From: Effrenium voratum
Lineage: Eukaryota > Sar > Dinophyceae > Suessiales > Symbiodiniaceae
Assembly: GCA_963377175.1 (NCBI GenBank)
Contig: CAUJNA010002124.1
Location: 1-64,000, forward strand
Direction: 5' to 3'
Length of the DNA stretch: 64,000 nucleotides
The translations under genes were made by a program, and so were the position numbers. The notes under the pieces were generated by a model. The model saw nothing but the letters and a program-made list of their open reading frames with translations. It was not told the DNA's origin and made no database searches. Shown piece by piece: positions 1 to 10,000 of this stretch (position 1 is its first letter; every line of letters starts with the position of its first letter).

Positions 1-72
1 GCTATCTTGGTAGGAGCCTTGTGGTGCGGCAAAGTCAAGGAGACTGCTGCTGGATGTGCTCCCGTTCTGTGT

Positions 73-288
73 TCACCCCAGGTCCTGCTCTATGTACTTC
101 TTGACGGGGATCCAGCCGTCATCGACGGCAATGGACGGACTGAAGATGTAGATTCTCTCAAGCACGCCCCTGTACTGCTCCAGAATCAGAGCCACGGTTT
201 TGCCGGACTTGCTGGGGCCGAGCACCACGAGGTCCGAGGATTGTTTGCTCGTGTATTCAGGCGTAGGAAACAGCTTGATCTTCCCCAT
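73..288 (-). pseudogene. P-loop ATPase fragment
   Basis: Minus-strand ORF of 71 codons starting at a true ATG (286-288). A Walker A motif, GPSKSGKT, lies at about residues 24-31, followed by a hydrophobic strand ending in YIFSP, an arrangement seen in P-loop NTPases such as the packaging/FtsK-HerA type. The ORF stops at 73. A plus-one shift at that point continues with a plausible helix, so the gene is either frameshifted or spliced here, and it runs toward the window edge. No Walker B is visible because the rest lies outside or is lost. The P-loop is certain as a motif; the family is an inference. Dinoflagellate genomes carry many decayed copies of mobile or viral genes, and this is probably one. 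Confidence 0.45.
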
Positions 289-414
289 CCCTTTGCGTTA
301 CTTCCCAAATTTGAAGCCGGGAAGCCGGGCGGCGAGTGCGGGAGCGCCCTGCTATATAGCAGGACGCTTCCGCAGTTTTCCGGGAGAAATGCCATATTTA
401 CGGCGTAGACGCGG

Positions 415-535
415 CAATCCTGTTGCCAGCGCAGGATTGAAGGGAGCAATCCTGCTGCCAGCGCAGGATTGAGTGGGGCAATCCTGTTGCCAGCGCAGGA
501 TTGAGTGGGGCAATCCTGTTGCCAGCGCAGGATTG
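415..535. repeat. Four tandem 32-bp hairpin units
   Basis: Units start at 415, 447, 479 and 511, exactly 32 bp apart. Each unit holds arms CAATCCTG and CAGGATTG (perfect inverted repeat, 8 bp) around a 9-base loop (TTGCCAGCG, once CTGCCAGCG), then a 7-base linker. Every unit can therefore fold alone. No unique spacer separates the units. Confidence 0.9.
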
Positions 536-639
536 ACGGCAAAGCGAGCAATGATGAAAAAAACACTCCGTCAGCGATGCTGCGAGAAGCAGGCCGCTGA
601 CGGACCTTCGGCGCTGGCCCGGTGATGGGTTTTTCGGGC

Positions 640-720
640 AAAAAAGCGAAGTCGGAATTCCGACCTTGGTGGGAGAGCGAAGTCGGAATTCCGACCTCGG
701 TGTAGAGCAAAGTCGACCTC
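640..720. repeat. Repeated palindrome AAGTCGGAATTCCGAC
   Basis: The palindromic core GTCGGAATTCCGAC occurs twice within about 35 bp, each time followed by CTTGGTG or CTCGGTG, with a third half-copy (AAAGTCGACCTCGG). It reads as a short tandem palindrome. No function is visible. Confidence 0.6.
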
Positions 721-920
721 GGGTGGCGCGGGCTTGGCAGGCTGGAGGCTCCGGATGGAGGCTTCTATGCCGGGCAGGTGGCGCGCCAGGCTGGCTCCGT
801 GGCGCGGCCGGGTGGCGCAGTGCCAAGCCGTATGACCGTATGACCGGATCGTATGATCCGTATGACTCGGCGGGCTGGCGTGGCTCCGATGCCGGGCAGG
901 AATGTGGCGCGCTCGGTATC
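720..920. repeat. GC-rich GGCAGGTGGCGCG minisatellite
   Basis: Several diverged copies of a GC-rich unit containing GCCGGGCAGGTGGCGCG are mixed with CGTATGACCGGATCG-type short repeats. The same family appears in reverse orientation at 4,826-4,985. Confidence 0.6.
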
Positions 921-1015
921 GAAGCCTCCACGTTGGGCGAGCTAGTATCCTGGAAAGCGGTAGGATTTAATGTCCACCTTATGGACATCAAAACACGTGA
1001 TCCGTATGACTTGGC

Positions 1016-2085
1016 GGGCTGCGCGAAGTCAAATATTCTCTGTTTGTGAAGACACACAACTAGAGAAATAAATGAGTCAGCTTCGGTGAGTCAGCTTCGG
1101 GCGCGGTGAAGACAGAGCACTCTGAGTGCTCTGTAGCCTCCGCTGACAGGACTGCACCTCCCTCGGCTTGGGAGCTGGGTTTTCGGGGACTTCTCGAAGA
1201 TCCCTGTGCACCACCTTTTCCGGCCACCCCTCCAAGTCAAACCTTGCCTCCATCTCCCCACTCTTGGCGGAGGCTACTCTGTATACCTTTTGGAGCACTC
1301 TCCTTTGCAGAGCACTCTCCTTTGCAGAGCACTCTCCTTTGCAGAGCACGCTTCTTTGCAGAGCACTCTCCTTTGCAGAGCACTCTCCTTTGCAGAGCAC
1401 TCTCCTTTGCGGGGATGGAGACGAGTCAGCTTCGGGCGCGAAGTCAAATATTTTCTGTTTGTGAAGACACACAACTAGAGAAATAAACGAGTCAGCTTCG
1501 GTGAGTCAGCTTCGGGCGCGGTGAAGACAGAGCGCTCTCCTTTGCAGAGCACTCTCCTTTGCAGAGCATTCTCCTTTGCAGAGCACTCTCCTTTGCAAGC
1601 ACTCTCCTTTGCAGAGCACGCTTCTTTGCAGAGCACGCTCCTTTGCAGAGCACTCTCCTTTGCAGAGCACTCTCCTTTGCAGAGCACTCTCCTTTGCAGA
1701 GCACTCTCCTCTGCAGAGCACTCTCCTCTGCAGAGCACTCTCCTTTGCAGAGCACGATTCTTTGCAGAGCACTCTCCTTTGCAGAGCACTCTCCTTTGCA
1801 GAGCACTCTCCTTTGCAGAGCGCTCTCCTTTGCAGAGCACACTTCTTTGCAGAGCACTCTCCTTTGCAGAGCACACTTCTTTGGGGATGGAGACGAGTCA
1901 GCTTCGGGCGCGAAGTCAAATATTTTCTGTTTGTGAAGACACGCAACTAGAGAAATAGATGAGTCAGCTTCGGTGAGTCAGCTTCGGGCGCGAAGTCAAA
2001 TATTTTCTGTTTGTGAAGACACACAACTAGAGAAATAAATGAGTCAGCTTCGGTGAGTCAGCTTTGGGCGCGGGGAAGACAGAGC
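1016..2085 (+). repeat. Higher-order repeat containing 17-mer arrays
   Basis: A block of about 80-100 bp with the landmarks GAAGTCAAATATTTTCTG, GACACACAACTAGAGAAATA and GAGTCAGCTTCGG occurs four times (about 1,016-1,105, 1,420-1,530, 1,890-1,990 and 1,990-2,085). Between copies sit arrays of the 17-bp unit (1,290-1,410 and 1,530-1,885). This makes a compound repeat with two levels of periodicity. Confidence 0.85.
1290..1885 (+). repeat. 17-bp tandem arrays (AGAGCACTCTCCTTTGC)
   Basis: Two arrays, 1,290-1,410 and 1,530-1,885, are made of the 17-mer AGAGCACTCTCCTTTGC and its variant AGAGCACGCTTCTTTGC. Because 17 is not a multiple of 3, three units give a 17-residue peptide period. None of the six frames contains a stop in the consensus, so overlapping ORFs of over 100 codons appear on both strands. 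These are not genes. A short stub sits at 2,085-2,112. Confidence 0.95.
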
Positions 2086-2113
2086 ACTCTCCTTTGCAGA
2101 ACACTCTCCTTTG

Positions 2114-2214
2114 TCGAATCCTTCGCAGGACGAGGTCGTTTCCTGGACGGACGAGTGCTAGGAGCCTGTCAGGTAGACTAGAATCCATTTGGGAAACCCC
2201 CTCTAAAGAGAGAG
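2114..2214 (+). repeat. Dispersed ~100-bp repeat, copy A
   Basis: The sequence begins TCGAATCCTTCGCAGGACGA, includes TTTCCTGGACGGACGAGTGC and ends CCCCCTCTAAAGAGAGAG. The same element recurs as inverted arms at 6,061-6,172 and 6,329-6,441, and in diverged form at 20,386-20,430 and 21,001-21,110. It directly abuts the end of a 17-mer array. Confidence 0.85.
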
Positions 2215-2289
2215 TCACTGGGCACCTGGCCAGCACCTGGCCACCAGCAGTAGCATTGCAATTGCTTGCTCGACTGGACTCCGCATGGT

Positions 2290-4500
2290 TTAGTGCAGCA
2301 GTCGCTGGGTAAGACTCATGATTGCCATCATGACTGGCATGGCTGTCTGGACTAAGGGCGGCTGAAGTACGAGCTTTCTTCGGCGGGGTTGCAAAGTCTC
2401 CAGCACTATGATCTGGGGTCCTGGCTTTTGTAGAGTGCGAGCCAACGGGAGTTGCAGCAAAAAGCGCTCGAAGGGGTACATGCAACAGTGCAGGAAGCTG
2501 CTGTGGTTTTCGCGTAAAAACAACCGAGAGACCAGAGCGGAATGCACAGAGTTCAACCTGGGAATTCTGCGTGACTGCGACAGAACCACCTGAGTTGTTT
2601 TGTCCAACGATTTCACCCAAGTTGCACTTGCAGCCTTTGGCAAATTCAATGACCCAACACTGCAGTTCCGAGTCAAAAGGCACAAGCGAGATCCATGTCG
2701 GTCCTGCTGTGACTTGTCCGGTGCCAAAACCTTCAGCCTAGCAAGACCTGACTGGCCAGGTGGCAGGGTTGGTAGGCGTGAGCGAATCCTGTCATGTGCA
2801 AGAAAGTCGTCAGCAAAGTCATGAATATGCTTTCCATCTGTGACGAAAGCTGGAAAGATACCGGGTAACATCATAACATGACACTGTCCAGTCTCTTGGT
2901 ACACATCGAAGGTAACATGCTCCCGCACCGCTGTCGGCTGTTTGCACTCGATCCAGGGACTAGCCCAAATGTCGCACTGCCCGCAGTTTCGCCAGTGCGC
3001 AGCAACATCTTCAGCATACTGCCTAACATTGGGCCTGTCCTTAACATACGCGAATCGAGGTTCCCAACAGTTGGGATGGTAACCGTCATGGGGAAGACAA
3101 GCTTCTTCTTCTTGGTGACTGTAAATGACAGGACCTGTTGCGTATGTCCATCATAATTGAGGACCCTTGCATGGCAACAGTCGCTGGCTGCAATGTTCGC
3201 ATCAAGTTCCAGCCACTCCAAAACCTGCAAGGTTTGCTCGTGTGTGAAATCGAAAACTGGGACCTGTGCCGGAATCCGCTCAATGTGGCCTGGCTGTCTG
3301 AGCTGCGCCAGCACGGTGCAACGGCCTTCCTGTACAGACTGCGCTTGGAACTCAAGTTGAAAGCATCCTTCATGGTTGCTGATTGGAAGGTAAATGTCGT
3401 CTTCAAGGGCTCGAGGCCGTAACGTATCAAGCATACTTCCAAGACCATAGGTGAAAGGCATGTGCAATGCGTAGTTCAACCAACGTGCGGCACAAAGCTG
3501 TTATCTCTTCGGTCCGCAACGAACTGACTGAGAGATGTATCAGAGTTCGGGTGTTCCGGTGCCTGCAAAGCTGCTGCCAATTAAAAGCTGGTCGAGTGAA
3601 GGCCTGAACATCATTCCCTTGTAGGGCCAATTGATGTACATTGTCAAGCAAAGCATGCGCAAAGGCAAAGCTGGTGTCCTCACGCGAGGTGCCAGGACAA
3701 TCGGCCTGATACTGATAAGTGGCGCGATATAAGACCTCGTTGGGCAGCACTGAGGGACCTGGATATCGACTGTATTTCTGCGTGAAACCTGGCTGTCGCT
3801 CGAGATCACGAGGATCACACGTTTTACCCTTGGCATCAGTATTAAATGCAATGCAGGAAGAGACATACTTGCAATCAAAAGCAAGAGAAAAGCATCTTTG
3901 GATGTCACCTGCTTTGCATCGTACCGCAATCGGCCTGGGAGAGGTAGCATGTCCTTTTCGATCAGAATAGCTTGCTTCAGGCCAAGTCTCCACACGGTCA
4001 ACCCGCGCTAGAAGTTGGAAAGGCAGGAGCTTGATGAGGAGGGAATGTCTTCACCTGGCGTGAGCGTCGAGGTTTCGAGTAAGATATGGACTTCCTTCCA
4101 AAGGTTCATTGACTTGGAAACTTCATTGAGTACACCACGCCGGGGTAAGATAAGGCACAAAGAATCATGTCCTTCTCTGCCTCCCCCAATCTTGTCTTGT
4201 GAATTGCAGAACTGAGCATAAGTCCAAAGGCGAGTAGAGACAACTGCCCCTTGACTGAGGTTTCGACCAACAATGCAGTCGGGAATGGCAGCTTGGCTAG
4301 GAGTGGCCGAAAAAACATCAACCGAAGCCCCAGCAGGTTGGAGAAAACGTGGCACTCCTTCAAGCAAAGCTTTCCCTTTGGCAAGATGAAATCTTTCTTC
4401 GGGTGTGAGTTGGCTCATCCGCTCATCCATCGTAGGAACCACCACCAAAGTGAGGCACGTATGAAGTAAAATCAAACACGTCTCGCAGAGGCCAAAAGGA
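2290..4500 (-). pseudogene. Decayed minus-strand coding region, family unknown
   Basis: Successive minus-strand ORFs cover this stretch in changing frames: about 4,008-4,500, 3,427-3,993, 2,871-3,479 and 2,027-2,928. The codons look coding (mixed composition, no simple repeats), and the ORFs overlap end to end as one protein broken by several frameshifts or short introns. The upstream part begins with an acidic helix near 4,400; the last part reads into repeat copy A, showing that it has no stop of its own. I recognise no domain. The block lies between 17-mer arrays of opposite orientation (plus before 2,112, minus at 4,498-4,720), so it may be cargo of a larger mobile repeat. Confidence 0.35.
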
Positions 4501-4743
4501 GAGTACTCTGCAAAGAAGCGTGCTCTGCAAAGGAGAGTGCTCTGCAAAGGAGAGTGCTCTGCAAAGGAGAATGCTCTGCAAAGAAGCGTGCTCTGCAAAG
4601 GAGAGTCCTCTGCAAAGGAGAGTGCTCTGCAAAGAAAGCGTGCTCTGCAAAGGAGAGTGCTCTGCAAAGAAGTGTGCTCTGCAAAGAAGCGTGCTCTGCA
4701 AAGAAGCGCAAGTGTGCTCTTGAGCTCCCTCTCAAGAGAGAGT
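4498..4743 (-). repeat. Inverted 17-bp array
   Basis: Reverse-complement copies of the 17-mer (GCAAAGGAGAGTGCTCT and variants) run from about 4,498 to 4,720 and end in CTCAAGAGAGAGTC, which resembles the terminus of the dispersed ~100-bp repeat. It is opposite in orientation to the arrays at 1.3-1.9 and 5.7-6.06 kb. Confidence 0.9.
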
Positions 4744-4825
4744 CAATATTGATCCATTGTTGACTTAAGATAAATTAATATTGAATCAAGATTGATTTAT
4801 TATTGCCTCAAGAATGGCAAGGCCA

Positions 4826-4985
4826 CCCGGCCGCGCCACCTGCCTGGCATCGGAGCCACCCTGCCGCGCCACCTGCCCGGCATCGGAGCCTCCCTGGCGC
4901 GCCACCTGCCTGGCATAGAAGCCTCCACCTGGCCGCGCCACCTGCCGGCCCTGCCGCGCGACCTGCCCGGCATGGAAGCCGCACC
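4826..4985. repeat. GC-rich ~35-bp minisatellite
   Basis: Four to five tandem diverged units contain GCCGCGCCACCTGCCCGGCA followed by TCGGAGCC. It is the reverse-orientation relative of the 720-920 repeat. Confidence 0.75.
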
Positions 4986-5094
4986 ACCTACCGGCGTAGA
5001 CCACCCCAGCTCTGTGGGTTGTCTTGTAAGAGCCATTTGGTACAAAAAGAACATACAGCAAGGGCCCGGGGAGAGTGAGGGTTCGGCGGGTTGG

Positions 5095-5245
5095 CACTTC
5101 GGGTTTCGCACAATTTTGCATGGGTTTTGCATGATTTTGACGACGTGTGGAACAGCTTGCTTTTTGCATGGTTTTTGCATGGATTTTGCATGGTTTTTGC
5201 ATGATTTGACCTGACATGTGGAACAGCTTGCACGGTTTTGAACGG
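5095..5245. repeat. TTTTGCATGG repeats
   Basis: TTTTTGCATGG/TTTTGCATGATTTGAC units are repeated about six times, with GTGTGGAACAGCTTGC duplicated at about 5,144 and 5,216. From here to 5,690 I see no gene. Confidence 0.65.
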
Positions 5246-5699
5246 TTTTGCCCTGTGGAAGTGCCTTTTTTTCCTGTTAGGTGTCGGACATTCTGGAGAA
5301 ATTCGCGGGCGTCCGTACCCCCCCTTGGCTTAAGTAACATGTCGGCTCAAGACACCAACTGGCTGGTTGTTGTCGTACTGCGAGAAGTCTGCCAACGATT
5401 GCGTACTTACCCCGGTGGACCTGCTGGTTCATTGAGGTGAAGGGCGTGGTTTTGATTTCCCTGCTTGTTGAGAATTACTTTCTGTCGTTGCTTGTTGCCA
5501 GTGCTTCTCATTGTCTTTATTGACTCCGAAATTTCATTTGCGCAAGTACTGTGCGCAATTCTGAACGTTTCGACCTGCTGCCTCTTGGCTCGAATTTTAT
5601 TTCGCACAGATGCACTCTACCAGGCTGGCACCGAGGAAGGTGCAGTCCTTCAAATTGCTTGACGCTTTTTGCTGTGAGGTCTGACTTGCACTTTTTTTG

Positions 5700-6056
5700 C
5701 AGCCTTTTGCAGAGCCCTCTCCTTTGCAGAGCACGCTTCTTTGCAGAGCACACTTCTTTGCAAAGCCGCTTCTTGCAGAGAGAGCACTCTCCTTTGCAGA
5801 GCACGCTTCTTTGCAGAGCACATTTCTTTGCAGAGCACGCTTCTTTGCAGAGCATGCTTCTTTGCAGAGCACTCTTCTTTGCAGAGTACGCTTCTTTGCA
5901 GAGCACTTTCTTTTTGCAGAGCGCATTTCTTTGCAGAGCACGCTTCTTTGCAGAGCATTTGCAGAGCACGCTTCTTTGCAGAGCACGCTTCTTAGCAGAG
6001 CACTCTCCTTTGCAGAGCACGCTTCTTTGCAGAGCACTCTCCTTTGCAGAGCACGC
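5700..6056 (+). repeat. 17-bp tandem array
   Basis: About 20 copies of the 17-mer, mostly the AGAGCACGCTTCTTTGC variant, with occasional one- to three-base indels. It ends directly against the left arm of the foldback element at 6,061. The long ORFs here on both strands are artefacts of the repeat. Confidence 0.95.
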
Positions 6057-6060
6057 CAAG

Positions 6061-6441
6061 CTCTCTCTTCAGAGGGGGTTTCCCAAATGACTCTATTCTG
6101 TCTGACAGGCTTCTAGCACTCGTCCGTCCAGAAAACGACCTCGTCCTGCGAAGGATTCGAAACCTAAAACGCTGGTGGAAACCCCCTTTTCCCTTTTTTT
6201 CGGAACCCCTTTTTTTGGCCCCTTGTTTTTTTTCTTAGCCCAAAGGTTGGCTCGCTTGAAATGCAACCTGGAGCCAAATTGCAAGCATATCTCGGAGTCG
6301 TTATATTGCAGCCACACGCCTGCACGCAGCGTTTTAGGTTTCGAATCCTTCGCAGGGCAAGGTCGTTTCCTGGACGGACGAGTGCTAGGAGCCTGTCAGA
6401 TAGAATAGAATCCATTTGGGAAACCCCCTCTAAAGAGAGAG
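6061..6441. mobile_element. Foldback (MITE-like) element
   Basis: The left arm 6,061-6,172 is the reverse complement of the right arm 6,329-6,441. Both carry the CTCTAAAGAGAGAG-type terminus outward and GTTTTAGGTTTCGAATCC inward. The roughly 155-bp centre is rich in T runs and CCCC. No ORF is present, so it cannot move by itself. A single-arm copy lies at 2,114-2,214. The sequence 6,442-6,940 after it holds no recognisable gene. Confidence 0.8.
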
Positions 6442-6940
6442 CCCAACCCTAAGATATGATTTTGAGCGTGTGTCTCGTTTGTGGGTAGATGTGTTCCACA
6501 TGAGACCCGAAGATGACTTGGCGGCCATCTTCAGAAGATGGGAAGACAGTGGTGCGTGTCTTTTGTGGTTGACTTTGGTGAAGTTGGTTAAGGCATGGTA
6601 GATGATGGGGTGTCTTGTACCAAAGTTGACTGTTGGTCAACTCGTGAGTCGACTTGGATGTTTTGGGTCGGAGCTTTGTTTTGGTTCCTTTGGAACTTGA
6701 ACGAACTTGTTGTGGCAACAACTTGGCTCAAGGCAAAGCTGGGAGGCCCTTTTCTCCTTAGTTTGTGAAGTGAGGCTTAATACCGTTTGGCCAGGTACTT
6801 GCTGAGTGAAGCGACTCGGGCCAACAAGACGCTCAGTGGAGTCGCAGACAAAAGAGCCCAAAACTGGAAGAGTGTTTGCAAAGTTTTGGTATTTATATAG
6901 ATACAGTGATATCTATTGTTACCCGGACAAGCTGGATATG

Positions 6941-7045
6941 CTTAGGGTTTCTTTTCCCTTGTGGTTAGGGCATGTTGTGAATCGAACTACGCGTTGGCCA
7001 TTTTGGCTCAAGCCTTGACCCAAACCTGCGGTTTCATTTTGAAAC
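6941..7045 (+). repeat. Left direct repeat (A1) with spliced-leader relic
   Basis: It begins CTTAGGGTTTCTTTTCCCTT and ends GTTTCATTTTGAAAC. Positions 6,997-7,012 read GCCATTTTGGCTCAAG, identical to the last 16 bases of the 22-nt dinoflagellate spliced leader. The right-hand copies have a diverged sequence at this place (GCCGTTTTGCTCCTAG). Confidence 0.85.
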
Positions 7046-7058
7046 TGGAAACGCCGCC

Positions 7059-10000
7059 ATGGACGCCTTGCTGTGGTTTGGAGTGTGCCTCGCCATTTAC
7101 ACAGCCCTTGTGTCCGGCTTGACCTGCCTTGCCATCGGGTGCCTTCTACGCCAGCACCGCAAGGCACTGCTTGGGTCTTTTGGTTTTCAGCCGCCGATCC
7201 GCCCCGCGCCCGTGTACATCCTGCCAAAGCGCAAGGTGTTTCATCATCGGCAGTGTTTCAACCATGTGATAACCCGGCAGACACCCTGCCCTTGTGACAG
7301 CCTTGCCTTTCCACACCACATGCTAATGTTTAAAAATGCCGCGACATCGCAGTTGGATCTTGAGCCCGCTACATTACACTTTGCCTCAATTCACTTGACT
7401 GGCAACCTCGCCTGCAGCATTTGTGAGCCTTTTCAAGCATGTGTTGCAGTGTACGCCTGTCTCTGCGCTACGGTCTTAGTCTTTGACACTCGAGTTCGCA
7501 CTAGAACTGCATCCCGCCATGGGTTGCTGCCATGACACCAGTGTTCAGGTAATTTAAAGCTCTTCCGGGACCTTCGCAAGACGCACTGACTTCAGTCAGG
7601 ACCCAAGTCATGCATTCTTGAGTCCGCTCTTGAATCGCATCCCTCCGGGGTTGTTGCCTTGCGCCGCGAGCCCTTGGCAACTGAGGCTCCTCCGGGACCT
7701 CCACACAGGCGCATTGCCTTCAGTCATGACCTCAGTCATGCATTCTTGAGTTCGCTCTTGAGTCACAGCCCTCCAGGGTTGATGCCTTGCGCCGCGAGCC
7801 CTTGGCAATTGAGGCTCCTCCGGGACCTCCACAAGGCGCAATGCCTTCAATCATGACCGCAGTCATGCATTCTTGAGTCCGCTCTTGAATGGAAGCCCTG
7901 CGGGGTTGCTGCCTTGCGCCGCGAGCCCTTGGCAATTGAGGCTCCTCCGGGACCTCTCCACAGGCGCATTGCCTTCAGTCATGACCGCAGTCATGCATTC
8001 TTGAGTCCGCTCTTGAATCGCATCCCTCCGGGTTGCTGCCTTGCGCCGCGAGCCCTTGGCAACTGAGGCTCCTCCGGGACCTCCACAAGGCGCAATGCCT
8101 TCAGTCACCTCAGTCATGCGTTCTTGAGTCCACTCTTGAATCGCAGCCCGCTGCAGCCTTAGCACGGCGTGCCTAAGGGACCTCACCAAGCCCTGCGATC
8201 AGGCTTATGCGTCATGACCCCGGTCAGGCATTCTTGAGTCCGCTTTGGAATGGCTTCCCTCCGGGGTTGCTGCCTTGCGCCGCGAGCCCTTGGCTACTAA
8301 GGCTCCTCCGGGACCTTTACAAGCCCTGCTCTCCAGGCCCTAAACGCAGCATGGTACTGTGTTGGCATTCACACTTGGCCATCAGTCGAATGCTGATTTG
8401 CATCTATTGCATAGCGCTCGTTCACTCTCCGACCCAACGCCTTGCCTTTTGTGCCATGGAGTGTGACGGAGACACCTTAGACGCCATCCACACCACATTA
8501 GCCAGAAGCTACTTGGACCTTGAGGTCATGCTGGACGAGTTCTACACAGTCCTTCTGCGCATTAAGCTCTTCTGCCATATCATCGCCGTTTGCCTTGTTG
8601 CCCTCACCCTGATCGAGGGCACTCGTGCGTTGTCATGCCTTGTGGAGTCTGTACAGCACTGGGCTTTGCGTACCACGCCCTCGCATGATGGGGCACCTCT
8701 CTTTGCCGAGAAAAACACAGTGTGCCTGCTACGCATGTAACTGCATATGCTTGTCAACATGGCGCAACAGGCCGGGAACCTAGCAGATCCCAGCCCTCAG
8801 CGCTCACCACAATGTGTTTCGCCCAATACGCTGTAATGGCGATTTCAGCCCACGAGATTCAGCCGTGCCCTGAATTGGTGGAGCAATGGATTAGCCTGCT
8901 TGCTTGCTGGGCAGACTCATTCTTTGCCAGGCAACACAAGCTTGCCCTACTGAACCACCTTCGTCGTTACCTGGACTTCATCATCCTGCGAATTGGCCTT
9001 CACAAGGGCTCCTTGCATGTTGCCCGCCTTTTGACACTGTGTGCCTTTGCCCTTGCATATGCCAATCAGGGCCAGACCTTCACCGTGAACAGCCTTGCCT
9101 TGTTTGCCTCCGCCTTTGACTGGAGCAAACCTACAGCATGTTTCTTTGGCCAGACAACAAGTCATTCAGCCAGGGGTCTCCTGACAGCTGCCTGCGACCC
9201 TAACTTCAGGAACTTCGCAGGCACGAGCACTCAGAGGCAGCCTTAGTTTCACTCTTGCACGCCTGTGTTGGCCCTAAGACAGCCCGCCTTCTGAACGCGG
9301 TGTTGTATTGCCTTGAAGACCTTGAATTCATCATAGTGCGTCTTCAGCCTGCAATGCCCGCATTGCCAGCCTTGGAGACGCACTCTCACGAACCAGTGGA
9401 CCTCACTTCATGCTCACAGATTTAAAAGTGTGTGGCTCGCGCCTTGCTTGACACCCGCTCTGACAAGCACAGTCAATCGGCGGACTCAGGCACATTCTGC
9501 CGTAGCCTTAATCTGACAGTTGTGCCACATTCAGGCCATTTTCTGGCTTTTGTGCATGGGCATCTTGACAGGCTCGCGCTGGCTCTCCAGCAGCCTTGTC
9601 ATCAAGTGCCCCGACTAGCTGCTTTGTTTGCGCATCCGGTTTGCTACCACTGCCTTGTGTTTGTAGCCATTTCAGCAGTGTGCAACGCGCCACGCTCCTG
9701 CTCGGCCCCATTCACTTGCCTTAAGCATGTCGGACCAGGTGCCCTCTTCAGTGCCAGACCTGATGGGCATTGTCTCCAGCATGACAGAAGAGAACCAAGC
9801 AGCCTGACCGAGCGGACGGCCTTGAGATCCTCGTCGCCCTTGCCAGAAGCCGCCCTTCCCACGGATGAGTCTTCAACTTTGCCGCCTGAAGGGGCGTCCG
9901 CTCAAGACCTTCCAGAGCCTTGCACTGAAGAGCCGCCCTTGGTGCCTCTCTTCGACCCTGCCAGGGCAGAAAATTTTTTCTATAAATGAAAAGCCTTGGG

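Noticed and set aside
415..535. CRISPR-like regular repeat
   Set aside because: Units are contiguous with only a constant 7-base linker. No variable spacers and no cas genes are present, and the genome is eukaryotic.
1475..2085. Overlapping Cys/Leu/Ser-rich ORFs of 120-146 codons
   Set aside because: Translations of the 17-bp repeat; six frames are open at once, so none has coding evidence.
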